Assembly: GCA_963835085.1 (NCBI GenBank)
Contig: CAWIED010000001.1
Span: 2,542,001 to 2,606,000, forward strand
From: JBDIAG01 sp963835085
GTDB lineage: Bacteria; Actinomycetota; Actinomycetes; Actinomycetales; CAWJMD01
Direction: 5' to 3'
Length of the DNA: 64,000 nt
The position numbers and the translations under genes are program-made. Shown here one piece after another: positions 19,634 through 29,071 of the stretch. Every line of letters starts with the position of its first letter. Positions within the stretch are counted from its first letter, which is position 1. The notes below the pieces were generated by a model that searched no databases, was not told the DNA's origin, and saw nothing but the letters and a program-made list of their open reading frames with translations.

Positions 19634-19962
19634 GGGTCAGCTTCATCACCACCCGCGACCAACGCTGCCGCACCAAACACTGCGCCGCCCCCATCCACCA
19701 CATCGACCACACCACCAACCACACCCACAACGGCCCCACCACCACCCACAACGGCAACGGCCTCTGCGAAGCCTGCAACTACCTCAAAAACCACCCCGGC
19801 TGGACCACCACCACCGAACCCAACACCACCGGACGACCCGGCCCAAGCCAGCCACCACCCGACATCACCCTCCACACCCCACACGAGCCCACCTACACCA
19901 CCAGCGCCCCCCAACTCCCCCACCCCCCACCCAGCAAGCAGGCGCAGCCTCAGACGCAGTAA
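19634..19962 (+). pseudogene. DUF222/HNH gene, 3' part with HNH domain, cut off by the IS3-type element
   Basis: In the frame starting GTC 19636 the sequence reads VSFITTRDQRCRTKHCAAP, then HHIDHTTNHTHNG, GNGLCEACNYLKNHPGW and a Pro/Thr-rich tail to TAA 19960-19962. Both Cys pairs and the His of the HNH nuclease are intact. There is no start codon of its own, so it is silent unless the element excises. The 184 bases to the next gene look like more low-complexity tail and hold no gene. Confidence 0.85.
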
Positions 19963-20146
19963 CCCCCACAGCAACCACCGCAACAGGAACAACGGCAGCC
20001 ACACACATCGCACAAGCCGCAGACAAGGCAGCACCTCCCACCCGGAGTTCCACGACCGGGACCCGAGAAGAACACGACACGTTCCGCAACAAGGCCAGGT
20101 GACCATCGTGGCTAACCACCCCTGCAGACTGAACGCGGCGGAGGCC

Positions 20147-21700
20147 TCAGACCGGAGGGACTCCGTGCCTACGGTCGGAGAACGATCGATCGCGGCCGGC
20201 GGCATACCTGAGCCGCAGGATCAGCTCGCGACGCAGGTCTTTCGGCTGTACGACGTTGTCGACCACGAGCTCGCTGGCCAGACGCTCCAAATCGATGTCC
20301 ACCTCGTACTCGGCGCGCCGGGCGGCCACGTAGGCGGCCCGTTCGTCCGGGTCGGCGATGGCCTCGATCTTGTTGGCATATACCGCATTCACTGCCGCCT
20401 CGGGGCCCATCACGGCGATCCGGGCGCTCGGCAGCACGAGCGTGGCGTCAGGTTCGAAGCCGGGCCCTGCCATCGCGTACAACCCCGCACCGTAGGCCTT
20501 GCGCAGCACCACGCACACCTGCGCGACGGTGGCCTCGGACACCGCTGTGATCATCTTTGCCCCGTGCCGGATGATGCCGGCCCGCTCCACCTGCGAACCG
20601 ATCATGAACCCCGGCACGTCAGACAGGTACACCAGCGGCAGGTTGAAGGCGTCGCACCACCAGATGAAGCGGGATGCCTTATCGGCGGAGTCCCCGAACA
20701 GCACGCCACCCTTCACCGCAGAGTTGTTGGCGACGATCCCCACCGGACGCCCGTCCAATCGCGCCAGACCCACCACAATCTCAGCAGCGAAGAGAGGTTT
20801 GATCTCGAAGAACGAACCACCATCGACCAATGCGTCGATCACGTCGTGCACGTCGAACGGCACGCTCTCCTGATCGGGAATGAGGTCGTCGGTGAAGTCG
20901 ATCGCCGTCGGTTCCGGCTCGTACACAGGCGGTTCCGAGCGCCAGTTCGTCGGCAGGTAACTGAGGATGAGCTGCGCCTGTTCGATCGCATCGGCATCGT
21001 CCACGGCCAACAGGTCGCCACAACCAGAGACGGTGCAGTGCATCCGGGCACCACCCATCTCCTCCAGCGTTACTTTCTCTCCCACCACCATCTCGGCCAT
21101 CCGTGGACTGCCGAGGTACATCGAGGCGTTGCCCTCCACCATGATCACCACATCGCAGAACGCCGGAATGTACGCCCCGCCGGCCGCCGAGGGCCCGAAC
21201 AGGCAGCAGAGTTGCGGCACCCGCCCCGACAGTCGCACCTGGTTGTGGAAGATCCGGCCTGCGCCTCGGCGTCCTGGAAAGAGATCCACCTGGTCGGTGA
21301 TCCGAGCCCCGGCGGAGTCGATCAGCCAGCACACTGCAAGCTCTTCCCGCAGCGCCATCTCCGTGGCCCGAATGATCTTCTCCACCGTGCGGGCACCCCA
21401 TGAGCCGGCCTTCACCGACGGGTCGTTCGCGACCACCACCACGGGACGTCCGCCCACGAGCCCGCGGCCCGTGACGACCCCATCCGCCGGCAGTCCCGCG
21501 GCGAGGGCGTTGGCGTAGCGGCCGTCCTCTACGAACGAGTCATCGTCGAGCAACAGTGAAATGCGGTCTCGCACATAGAGCTTGTGCTGCCGTTCCAGTT
21601 TCGCGGCAGCTGCTTGCGTGGGGGCGGCACTTGCCTCATAGGCGGCGAGCAGTCGCGCTCGCAGGCCGGGGTCGCCGGCTGCGTCTGAGTTCGTGCTCAT
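20147..21700 (-). CDS. Acyl-CoA carboxylase carboxyltransferase (beta) subunit, second copy
   Basis: This 517-residue paralog has the same two-domain crotonase layout as pccB at 4787 but a different sequence. Motifs are SAGARITDQVDLFPGRRGAG, GPSAAGGAY, DVPGFMIGSQVERAGIIRHGAKM and RKAYGAGLYAM. The acyl-binding loop segments differ from propionyl-specific enzymes, so the substrate may be another acyl-CoA, such as a branched or acetyl species. ATG 21700 is chosen because homologous length starts there. It is divergent from the biotin carboxylase gene (252-bp gap), suggesting a shared holoenzyme. Confidence 0.9.
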   Translation of the reverse strand: MSTNSDAAGDPGLRARLLAAYEASAAPTQAAAAKLERQHKLYVRDRISLLLDDDSFVEDGRYANALAAGLPADGVVTGRGLVGGRPVVVVANDPSVKAGSWGARTVEKIIRATEMALREELAVCWLIDSAGARITDQVDLFPGRRGAGRIFHNQVRLSGRVPQLCCLFGPSAAGGAYIPAFCDVVIMVEGNASMYLGSPRMAEMVVGEKVTLEEMGGARMHCTVSGCGDLLAVDDADAIEQAQLILSYLPTNWRSEPPVYEPEPTAIDFTDDLIPDQESVPFDVHDVIDALVDGGSFFEIKPLFAAEIVVGLARLDGRPVGIVANNSAVKGGVLFGDSADKASRFIWWCDAFNLPLVYLSDVPGFMIGSQVERAGIIRHGAKMITAVSEATVAQVCVVLRKAYGAGLYAMAGPGFEPDATLVLPSARIAVMGPEAAVNAVYANKIEAIADPDERAAYVAARRAEYEVDIDLERLASELVVDNVVQPKDLRRELILRLRYAAGRDRSFSDRRHGVPPV

Positions 21701-21952
21701 GACACCGGCAGCCCGAGACGGCGTTCCCTGCTCAACTCGAACATGACCAACTCCTTCAGGAACGCAGACCCACGCTGGCCCGTGCCCGGCAGGCGCCTTC
21801 TGGGCAGTGCTGACTGGTGCCCGTTCGCCGGGTGGGCGAACGTGTGTGATTGCTGTCACCCTCCGCCCCAGACGCTAGCAGCCGCCGACCGGTCAGGGTG
21901 ATCACGCTGGCTAGACTCGCGCTCGTTCGTTCACCGTCGAAGGGCTGCCCCA

Positions 21953-23725
21953 ATGCCGAGCCTGAGCAAGGTTCTCATCGCCAACCGCGGCGAGATCGCG
22001 GTTCGCATCGCGCGCGCCTGCACCGACGCAGGACTGGCGTCCGTCGCGGTCTATGCCGATCCCGACGCCAACGCCCTGCACGTCAAAGTGGCCGACGAGG
22101 CGTACGCGCTGCACGGCTCCACGCCGGGCGACACCTACCTAATGGTAGACAAGCTGCTCGACATCGCCGCCCGCTCGGGTGCGGACGCCGTGCATCCCGG
22201 GTACGGGTTCCTGGCCGAGAACGCAGCGTTCGCCCAAGCCGTCATCGATGCCGGGCTGATCTGGATCGGACCGCCGCCCGCGGCCATCGACGCCCTGGGC
22301 GACAAGGTCAAGGCCCGGCACATCGCCGAACGTGCCGGGGCACCACTGGTGCCCGGCACCTCTGACCCCGTGGCCGGTGCCGACGAGGTGATCGCGTTCG
22401 CCGAGGAGTACGGGCTGCCGGTCGCGATCAAAGCCGCCTACGGCGGTGGCGGACGAGGTCTCAAGGTTGCCCGCGACCTCGCGGAGATCCCCGAGCTCTT
22501 CGACTCCGCCGTGCGCGAGGCAGTGACGGCCTTCGGCCGGGGCGAGTGCTTTGTCGAGCGTTTCCTCGACCGCCCGCGGCACGTGGAGACCCAGTGCCTG
22601 GCCGACAGCGAGGGCAACGTCGTGGTGGTCTCCACCAGAGACTGCTCTCTGCAGCGCCGCAATCAGAAGCTCGTAGAAGAGGCACCCGCGCCCTTCCTCA
22701 CCGAGGCTCAGCACGCGGAGCTCGTGCGCGCGTCGAAAGCCATTCTCTCCGAGGCCGGTTACGTGGGCGCGGGCACGTGCGAGTATCTCGTCGGGCCCGA
22801 CGGCACCATCTCGTTCCTCGAGGTGAACACCCGCCTCCAAGTGGAACACCCGGTGAGTGAAGAGGTCACCGGCATCGATCTCGTGCGGGAGCAGTTCCGG
22901 ATCGCAGCGGGCGAGCCGCTCGGCTACGACGATCCCGTCGCCCGTGGGCACTCCATCGAGTTCCGCATCAACGGCGAAGACGCCGGCCGCAACTTCATGC
23001 CCGCCCCCGGCACCGTTGCCAAGCTCGTCGTGCCGAGCGGTCCGGGCGTGCGCTGGGATGCCGGCATCGTCGAAGGCGACACTGTCGCAGGCGCTTTCGA
23101 CTCCATGATCGCCAAGCTCATCGTCACCGGGGCCACCCGCGAGCAGGCGATCGAGCGGTCGCGGCGCGCGCTGGGCGAGCTCGTCGTCGAGGGCATGCCC
23201 ACGGTCGTGCCGTTCCATCGTGCGGTCGTCAGGGATCCCGCGTTCGCCCCCAAGGACGACTCCGCGTTCACCGTGCACACGCGCTGGATCGAGACGGAGT
23301 TCGACAACACCATCGAGCCCTTCGCGGGCTCCCCGGCGGAGGGTGCCGCAGCGGTCGAGCGCCGCTCGATCGTGATCGAGGTGGACGGCAAGCGGCTCGA
23401 GGTGAGCCTGCCCGCCGGCCTCAGCCTGGGTGGAGGCGCCGCGGCGGCCAAGCCCAAGGCGCCGCGGCGCGCTGCGAACCGCGCCGGAGCCGGCGCCGCC
23501 GCCTCGGGCGATGCGCTCACCGCACCCATGCAGGGCACGATCGTCAAGATCGCCGTCGAAGCGGGCCAGGAAGTAGCCGCCGGCGACCCGGTGCTCGTGC
23601 TCGAAGCGATGAAGATGGAGCAGCCGCTGAACGCCCACAAGGCCGGAGTGGTCGAGAGCATCTCCGTCGCGGTGGGCGACACCGTGCAGGCGGGTGCTGC
23701 CGTGTGCGTCATCAAGGACGCCTGA
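21953..23725 (+). CDS. accA: Acyl-CoA carboxylase alpha subunit (biotin carboxylase + BCCP)
   Basis: The 590-residue protein carboxylates its own biotin with ATP and bicarbonate, then delivers it to the beta subunits. Residues 1-450 are biotin carboxylase: VLIANRGEIAVRI, HPGYGFLAEN, the ATP-grasp AAYGGGGRG, RDCSLQRRNQK and EVNTRLQVEHPV. After an Ala/Pro linker, the last 75 residues are the biotinyl domain with acceptor lysine in VLEAMKMEQ. The length matches mycobacterial AccA3. Its ATG has a weak GAAGGG upstream. The stop codon lies in a 13-bp tandem repeat shared with the convergent neighbour. Confidence 0.95.
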   Translation: MPSLSKVLIANRGEIAVRIARACTDAGLASVAVYADPDANALHVKVADEAYALHGSTPGDTYLMVDKLLDIAARSGADAVHPGYGFLAENAAFAQAVIDAGLIWIGPPPAAIDALGDKVKARHIAERAGAPLVPGTSDPVAGADEVIAFAEEYGLPVAIKAAYGGGGRGLKVARDLAEIPELFDSAVREAVTAFGRGECFVERFLDRPRHVETQCLADSEGNVVVVSTRDCSLQRRNQKLVEEAPAPFLTEAQHAELVRASKAILSEAGYVGAGTCEYLVGPDGTISFLEVNTRLQVEHPVSEEVTGIDLVREQFRIAAGEPLGYDDPVARGHSIEFRINGEDAGRNFMPAPGTVAKLVVPSGPGVRWDAGIVEGDTVAGAFDSMIAKLIVTGATREQAIERSRRALGELVVEGMPTVVPFHRAVVRDPAFAPKDDSAFTVHTRWIETEFDNTIEPFAGSPAEGAAAVERRSIVIEVDGKRLEVSLPAGLSLGGGAAAAKPKAPRRAANRAGAGAAASGDALTAPMQGTIVKIAVEAGQEVAAGDPVLVLEAMKMEQPLNAHKAGVVESISVAVGDTVQAGAAVCVIKDA

Positions 23726-23753
23726 GCGACTATCCAGATCTGAGCGACTATCC
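23723..23753. repeat. Tandem repeat carrying the stop codons of two convergent genes
   Basis: TGAGCGACTATCC occurs at 23723-23735 and 23741-23753 (period 18). The first copy supplies the accA TGA; the second supplies, on the minus strand, the TAG of the cyclotransferase-like gene. Confidence 0.85.
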
Positions 23754-24224
23754 CGAGCAGGGACGCTGCAGCAGCGCACTGACGTAGTCGGCCGGCGCCC
23801 CGGCAGCCTCCGCGGCCTCGGCCATCAGCGCCAACGTCTGGGGGCTCGGCAGACCACCCTCGTAGTCGTCGAGTACGTAGAGCCAGGCGGTCTGCTGGCC
23901 CGTCAGCAGATCTACCCGCACCCGGAGTTTGCGGTAGTGAGCCTTGTCCGTGTGCTCCCACTGGTCGAGCACGTGCTCGTCGGCCCTGGTGATGTCGTAG
24001 ACCGCCACATAGACGGCCGCCTCGGGCGAGTCGTCCTCCACCACCGTGGCGAGCGCGCCGATCTCATCGTTGCCGCCGCCGAAGGTGAGCCGCCAGCCGT
24101 GCAGCCAACCCGTGCCGAGCAAGGGTGAATGCGGGGCTCGCAGGAGCATGGTCTCGGGCTGAAGATTGCCCCCATAGGCGGCATACAGGGTCACAGCGGC
24201 CCAGGGTAGTGGGTCGAACGTCAC
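23748..24224 (-). CDS. Gamma-glutamylcyclotransferase-like protein
   Basis: This 158-residue protein opens with the cyclotransferase fold signature YAAYGGNLQPETM (consensus YGSNL) and has the conserved aromatic/acid pattern GWRLTFGG and VAVYDIT. The expected catalytic Glu region reads DQWEHTDKAHYRKLRVRV. It probably releases 5-oxoproline from a gamma-glutamyl compound, but the substrate is unknown; actinobacterial members of this family are uncharacterised. A homolog sits beside lpdA in mycobacteria. The GTG at 24224 is 50 bases from the divergent lpdA start. Confidence 0.7.
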   Translation of the reverse strand: MTFDPLPWAAVTLYAAYGGNLQPETMLLRAPHSPLLGTGWLHGWRLTFGGGNDEIGALATVVEDDSPEAAVYVAVYDITRADEHVLDQWEHTDKAHYRKLRVRVDLLTGQQTAWLYVLDDYEGGLPSPQTLALMAEAAEAAGAPADYVSALLQRPCSG

Positions 24225-24274
24225 AGCGTCCCATCAACCAGGCAGTGGGCGGACCCGCCGTGGGTAGAGACACA

Positions 24275-25756
24275 ATGAGGCCCGTGACCGCGGAGATCTC
24301 GCCTACGCCGAGCCAAGCCATAGGGCCGGGGGTCGACGCAACCGCGCAGATCCAACCCGGCACCAAGGTCGTCATCGTCGGGGGCGGACCTGGTGGCTAC
24401 GAAGCCGCCCTCGTCGCGGCACAATTGGGCGCCGAGGTGTGCGTGGTCGAACGCGCTGGGATAGGTGGCTCGGCGGTGCTGACCGACGTGGTTCCGTCCA
24501 AGACCCTGATCGCCACCGCAGAGGTCATGACCCTGGTAGACGACGCCCATGAGCGCGGCGTGGTGTTTCCCGCGTCCGAGGTCCACGGCCTGCAACCCGG
24601 CGACGCCCTCGGTTCCGACCTCGATCTCATCAACGTGCGGGTGCGTCAGCTGGCCACCGCGCAGAGCGACGACATTCGTCGCCGCCTACAGGACGAGGGC
24701 GTCGACCTGATCGAGGGCACCGGACGGCTGGAGGGCCCCGAAACGGTCGTCGTCGACGGCCCCGACGGCCCGCAGACCCGCTCGGCGGAGGTCGTGCTGC
24801 TCGCGGTGGGCGCCCACCCGCGCACCCTGCCCGACGCCCGGCCGGACGGCGAGCGCATTCTCACCTGGACCCAGCTCTACGCCCTGAACGAGCGCCCGGA
24901 GCGGCTCATCGTCGTCGGCTCGGGGGTCACCGGCGCCGAGTTCGCCTCCGCCTACAACGCTCTGGACATCGACGTCGTGCTCGTATCGAGCCGTGACCGG
25001 GTGCTTCCCGGCGAGGACGCCGACGCCGCGAGGGTGATCGAGAACGCCTTCGAGCGGCGCGGAATGACCGTCATGTCGCGATGTCGGGCGATGGCCGCAC
25101 GTAACACGGGCAGCGAGGTCGTCGTCACACTGTCCGACGGGCGCACCCTGACCGGATCACACTGCCTGATGGCGGTGGGCTCCATTCCGAACACGGCCGG
25201 GATCGGCCTCGAAGAGGCCGGTGTCCGGCTCAGCGAATCGGGCCACATCCTGCTCGACAAGGTCTCCCGCACCACCAAGCGCGGCATCTACGCCGCCGGC
25301 GACTGCACGGGAGTGCTGCCGCTGGCGTCGGTGGCCGCCATGCAGGGCCGGATCGCCATGTGGCACGCGCTGGGCGACGCTGTGCGACCCCTCGACCTCA
25401 CCACCGTCTCGGCCAACATCTTCACGGCCCCCGAGATCGCGACCGTGGGCGTCAGCGAGCACGAGATCACCAGCGGCCGAGTGCCGGGCGACGCAGTCAC
25501 CTTGCCGCTTGCGGGTAACGCCCGCGCCAAGATGGCCGGCATCAAGGAGGGCTTCGTCAAGCTCTTCGCCTCGCCCAACGGCGAGGTCATCGGCGGAGTG
25601 GTGGTGGCTCCGTCGGCCAGTGAGCTGATCTTCCCCGTGACGGTGGCCGTGCAGAACCGGCTCACCGTCGATGCCCTGGCCACCACGTTCACCGTGTACC
25701 CCTCGCTCTCGGGATCGATCGCCGAGGCGGCACGCCGGTTGCACCACCGTCAGTAG
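24275..25756 (+). CDS. lpdA: NAD(P)H-quinone dehydrogenase, LpdA-type flavoprotein
   Basis: This 493-residue pyridine nucleotide-disulfide oxidoreductase-fold protein has the FAD motif VIVGGGPGGYEAA, the NAD(P) motif VVGSGVTGAEFAS, and the second FAD motif YAAGDCTG. The redox-active cysteine motif of lipoamide dehydrogenases is replaced by GGSAVLTDVVPSKTL, without cysteines. It therefore cannot be a disulfide reductase and matches the Rv3303c type that reduces quinones. ATG 24275 is chosen because the FAD motif then starts near residue 30. PNP follows 36 bases downstream with its own promoter. Confidence 0.9.
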   Translation: MRPVTAEISPTPSQAIGPGVDATAQIQPGTKVVIVGGGPGGYEAALVAAQLGAEVCVVERAGIGGSAVLTDVVPSKTLIATAEVMTLVDDAHERGVVFPASEVHGLQPGDALGSDLDLINVRVRQLATAQSDDIRRRLQDEGVDLIEGTGRLEGPETVVVDGPDGPQTRSAEVVLLAVGAHPRTLPDARPDGERILTWTQLYALNERPERLIVVGSGVTGAEFASAYNALDIDVVLVSSRDRVLPGEDADAARVIENAFERRGMTVMSRCRAMAARNTGSEVVVTLSDGRTLTGSHCLMAVGSIPNTAGIGLEEAGVRLSESGHILLDKVSRTTKRGIYAAGDCTGVLPLASVAAMQGRIAMWHALGDAVRPLDLTTVSANIFTAPEIATVGVSEHEITSGRVPGDAVTLPLAGNARAKMAGIKEGFVKLFASPNGEVIGGVVVAPSASELIFPVTVAVQNRLTVDALATTFTVYPSLSGSIAEAARRLHHRQ

Positions 25757-25778
25757 CCCGACCGCCCGGATCGCCCCG

Positions 25779-25784
25779 TAGGCT
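25779..25784 (+). promoter_or_regulatory. Predicted -10 element for the PNP gene
   Basis: TAGGCT lies eight bases before ATG 25793, consistent with a leaderless start of the PNP-mutase-PH operon. Confidence 0.5.
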
Positions 25785-25792
25785 CGGCCTCC

Positions 25793-26656
25793 ATGAGCGA
25801 CCCGCACCCCGCCGTCCCGACGTGGTTCGTCCCCGAGCAGGACAACAGCTCGTCGCCGTACGAACTTGCCGTCGAGGCAGCCGCCGTGGTGCGGGACCGA
25901 AGCGGCGTGCAACGGCACGACGTCGCGCTCGTGCTCGGCTCCGGCTGGGCGGGGGCCGCCGACCTGCTCGGCGAGACGGTGGCCGAGATCCCCGCCACCG
26001 AGGTGCCCGGCTTCAGCGCCCCGGCCGTCGTGGGTCACGTGGGCACGCTGCGCTCGATCCGGATCGCCGATTCGGCTGCCCACGCCCTGGTGCTCGGAGC
26101 CCGGACCCACCTCTACGAAGGCAAGGGCGTGCGCGCGGTGGTGCACGGTGTGCGCACGGCCGCGGCGGCGGGCTGCCGCACGATCGTGCTCACCAACGGC
26201 TGCGGCGGCCTCGATCCGGCCTGGGTGCCTGGCACGCCGGTGCTGATCAGTGACCACCTGAACCTGACCGCCACATCACCGCTCGAGGGTGCGACGTTCA
26301 TCGACCTCACCGACCTGTACAGCCGACGACTGCGCGAGCTGGCCCGCACGGTCGATCCCGGCCTGCCCGAGGGGGTCTACGTGCAGTTTCGCGGACCGCA
26401 CTACGAGACTCCCGCCGAGGTGCGGATGGCCGGCGTCCTCGGCGGCCACCTCGTCGGCATGTCCACCGCCCTGGAGGCCATCGCCGCGCGCGAGGCCGGC
26501 ATGGAAGTGCTGGGCGTCTCCCTGGTGACGAACGCCGCGGCCGGGGTTACCACACAGCCGCTCTCGCACGCAGAGGTGCTGCAGGCTGGAGCCGACGCAG
26601 GCCCGCGAATCAGCGCACTGCTCGCCGACGTGATCCGCAAGCTGGTCGTCCCGTGA
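25793..26656 (+). CDS. Purine nucleoside phosphorylase (trimeric class)
   Basis: This enzyme splits purine (deoxy)ribonucleosides with phosphate into base and (deoxy)ribose-1-phosphate. The 287-residue protein has VLGSGWAG for phosphate binding, VVGHVG, the HLYEG segment (THLYEGKG), TNGCGGL, and VQFRGPHYETPAE with VGMSTALEAIAAREAG. These are marks of the PNP/MTAP trimeric family. It is followed with a 4-bp overlap (GTGA) by the phosphosugar mutase, which could isomerise the released pentose-1-phosphate. Confidence 0.93.
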   Translation: MSDPHPAVPTWFVPEQDNSSSPYELAVEAAAVVRDRSGVQRHDVALVLGSGWAGAADLLGETVAEIPATEVPGFSAPAVVGHVGTLRSIRIADSAAHALVLGARTHLYEGKGVRAVVHGVRTAAAAGCRTIVLTNGCGGLDPAWVPGTPVLISDHLNLTATSPLEGATFIDLTDLYSRRLRELARTVDPGLPEGVYVQFRGPHYETPAEVRMAGVLGGHLVGMSTALEAIAAREAGMEVLGVSLVTNAAAGVTTQPLSHAEVLQAGADAGPRISALLADVIRKLVVP

Positions 26657-28332
26657 CAGCCGGCCTGCTCGACACCGCCCAGGCCTGGCTCGACGACGAC
26701 CCCGACCCCGACACCCGGGCCGAACTCGCGCCGGTGCTGAGCGCAGCGCGGGCAGGCGATGCGGCCGCGCTGGCCGACCTCGTCGACCGGTTTGCCGGTC
26801 TGCTCGACTTCGGCACAGCCGGCCTGCGCGGCCGGATCGGTGCGGGCCCCAACCGGATGAACCGCGCCGTCGTGATCAGGGCGGCCGCCGGGCTGGCCGA
26901 CTACCTGCTCACCCGCGGAATCGCGCCCGTAGGCGAAAGGTATTTGGTGGCAATCGGTTTCGATGCCCGGCACAAATCCCGGGAGTTCGCTCTCGACACC
27001 GCGGGGGTGCTCACGGCGGCGGGCATCGACGCTGTCCTGATGCCGCACGAACTGCCCACGCCGGTGTTGTCGTGGGCCACTCGCAACCTGCCCGCCGATG
27101 CGGGAGTGATGGTGACCGCTAGTCACAACCCCCCGCAGGACAACGGCTACAAGGTGTACCTCGGCGGCGATGACGGCGGCGCTCTCATCGTGCCGCCCGC
27201 GGACATCGAGATCGCGGCCCGGATCGCCCGCATCCGACGGGTGAGCGATGTGCCTCGCTCGGACGACGGCTGGCAGGTGCTGCCCATGGCCGAGGTGGAG
27301 CGCTACTACGCCGCCGTCGCGGCCCTGGCTCCGGCCGGCCCGCGCGAGTTGAAGCTCGTGGCCACGCCCCTGCATGGCGTGGGCGGGGCGAGCCTGGTCG
27401 AGGTCCTGACTCGGGCCGGGTTCGCCGACGTGCAGCTGGTGGTCGAGCAGGCCGTCCCGGACCCCGACTTTCCCACTGTGCCCTTTCCGAATCCTGAGGA
27501 GGCCGGGGCGCTCGACCTCGCCATCGCCGTGGCCCGCGAACGCGGCGCCGACCTCGTGGTGGCCAACGACCCCGACGCCGACCGGTGCGCTGTGGCGGTC
27601 AACGACCACGGCAGCTGGCGGATGTTGCGCGGCGACGAGCTGGGTGTGCTGCTGGCGAACACGCTCGCGCCGCAGATCGCAGCAGCCGGTGGCGGAACGC
27701 TCGCCTGCTCCATCGTGTCGTCGACACTGCTCGGCGCCATCGCGGCCGAGCACGGCCTGCGCTATGAACGAACGCTCACCGGCTTCAAGTGGATCGCTCG
27801 CGCACCCGGCCTGGCCTACGGCTACGAGGAGGCGCTGGGCTATTGCGTGGCACCCGATCTCGTCCACGACAAAGACGGCTTGAGTGCCGCGGTGGTCGTC
27901 TGCGCCGAGGCGGCCACGCTCAAGGCCGAGGGACGGACGCTGCTCGATGTGCTCGACGACCTGGCGCGGCGGCACGGGGTATACGCCACGGACCAGCTCT
28001 CGCTGCGGGTTCGCGAGCTGTCAACGCGCGAGGTGGTGCTGCGCCGAGTGCTGGCGGACCCACCGGTGGCCCTGGGTGGTCGGCCCGTGCTGGGTCTGGA
28101 CGACCTGGCCCAGGGAGTCGATGGCATGCCCGCCACCGAGGGGCTGCGACTGCGGCTGCCCGACGGCTGGGTGATGGTGCGGCCCTCGGGCACTGAACCG
28201 AAGCTCAAGGCCTACCTGGAGGTCGTGGTGCCCTTCGCCGACGACGAACCCGTGCCGGACGCGAGAGCTCGAGCCGCCGTCCGGCTGGCCGGCTTGCGGA
28301 CCGACCTGGGAGCACTCCTTGCCATCGGCTGA
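26653..28332 (+). CDS. Phosphosugar mutase (PGM/PMM family, PmmB-like)
   Basis: The 559-residue protein has the alpha-D-phosphohexomutase four-domain layout: GTAGLRGRIGAG near residue 55, the phosphoserine loop TASHNP with S157, the metal loop ANDPDADRCAVA, the sugar loop GYEEALGY and the C-terminal phosphate loop RPSGTEPK. Its place directly after PNP and before deoC suggests it serves as a phosphopentomutase in nucleoside breakdown. That is inference; a hexose-phosphate role is equally allowed by the family. It overlaps PNP by 4 bp and the next gene by 14 bp. Confidence 0.9.
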   Translation: MTAGLLDTAQAWLDDDPDPDTRAELAPVLSAARAGDAAALADLVDRFAGLLDFGTAGLRGRIGAGPNRMNRAVVIRAAAGLADYLLTRGIAPVGERYLVAIGFDARHKSREFALDTAGVLTAAGIDAVLMPHELPTPVLSWATRNLPADAGVMVTASHNPPQDNGYKVYLGGDDGGALIVPPADIEIAARIARIRRVSDVPRSDDGWQVLPMAEVERYYAAVAALAPAGPRELKLVATPLHGVGGASLVEVLTRAGFADVQLVVEQAVPDPDFPTVPFPNPEEAGALDLAIAVARERGADLVVANDPDADRCAVAVNDHGSWRMLRGDELGVLLANTLAPQIAAAGGGTLACSIVSSTLLGAIAAEHGLRYERTLTGFKWIARAPGLAYGYEEALGYCVAPDLVHDKDGLSAAVVVCAEAATLKAEGRTLLDVLDDLARRHGVYATDQLSLRVRELSTREVVLRRVLADPPVALGGRPVLGLDDLAQGVDGMPATEGLRLRLPDGWVMVRPSGTEPKLKAYLEVVVPFADDEPVPDARARAAVRLAGLRTDLGALLAIG

Positions 28333-28978
28333 CAAGCCGTCCATCCGGACGCCACTGGTGCTGCGTCCCTCCGGATCCCGGGTGCTGGCGGTGCTGACCT
28401 GGGTGGTGGTGGTCGGCGGCACGCTGACCATGGTCGTCAGCGATCGCGGCGACCTGGCGCACTCGCTCGCCCCACTCGCGTTCATCAGCCTGCTGGTCTA
28501 CGTGACCCTCTGGCGACCGGCCGTGGCGGTCGACGACCGGGCCGTGCGGTTGGAGAACACGCTGCGGCGGATCGTGGTGCCGTATCCCCAGCTGCTGGAG
28601 ATCGACACCCGCTGGGCCCTGACCCTGCACACCACGGCCGGTCGTTACGTCGCCTGGGCCGCTCCCGCCTCGGGCCGGCGACACACGAGCCTCCCCAGCC
28701 ACAGCGCACGGCACGGCCTCGAAGCGGGCGCCGACCCGGCCGGCGGCGTGCGTAGCAGCGCGGTGCCCGACACCGATTCCGGGGCAGCTGCGCTTGCGGT
28801 GCGCACTCGGTGGGAAGCCTCGCGGCTCAACCGGCCCGCCGATCGGTGGCGGCCACAGATTGCCGGCCGAGCAGCCCCGGTGCCCGGTGAGGAGCCCGTG
28901 CAGGTGCGGTGGGACTGGCCGTTAGCCGCCGCCCTGGTGGTGCTGCTGGTGGCAAGCGTCATCAGCATCATGCTCTGA
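28319..28978 (+). CDS. PH-domain-containing membrane protein
   Basis: This 219-residue protein starts at a TTG 14 bases inside the mutase gene. It has two N-terminal helices (about 20-38 and 48-66), a bacterial PH-like beta region with VDDRAVRLENTLRRIVVPYPQL, a variable Ala/Arg-rich linker, and a C-terminal helix (ALVVLLVASVISIML). Function unknown. Homologs sit in the same PNP-mutase-deoC neighbourhood in other actinomycetes (from memory), suggesting a conserved but undefined membrane role. Its stop lies in a 16-bp repeat. Confidence 0.7.
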   Translation: MPSADKPSIRTPLVLRPSGSRVLAVLTWVVVVGGTLTMVVSDRGDLAHSLAPLAFISLLVYVTLWRPAVAVDDRAVRLENTLRRIVVPYPQLLEIDTRWALTLHTTAGRYVAWAAPASGRRHTSLPSHSARHGLEAGADPAGGVRSSAVPDTDSGAAALAVRTRWEASRLNRPADRWRPQIAGRAAPVPGEEPVQVRWDWPLAAALVVLLVASVISIML

Positions 28979-29004
28979 GGGCCACCTGATCATGCTCTGA
29001 GGGC
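28967..29004. repeat. 16-bp direct repeat spanning the PH-protein stop codon
   Basis: ATCATGCTCTGAGGGC occurs at 28967-28982 and 28989-29004 (period 22). The first copy contains the gene's TGA. Confidence 0.85.
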
Positions 29005-29071
29005 GCACCCCGGCGACTTGGGGGCACCTACGGGCGGGCCTCGTGGGCGACCGCCCGTAAGGCGCCATATA

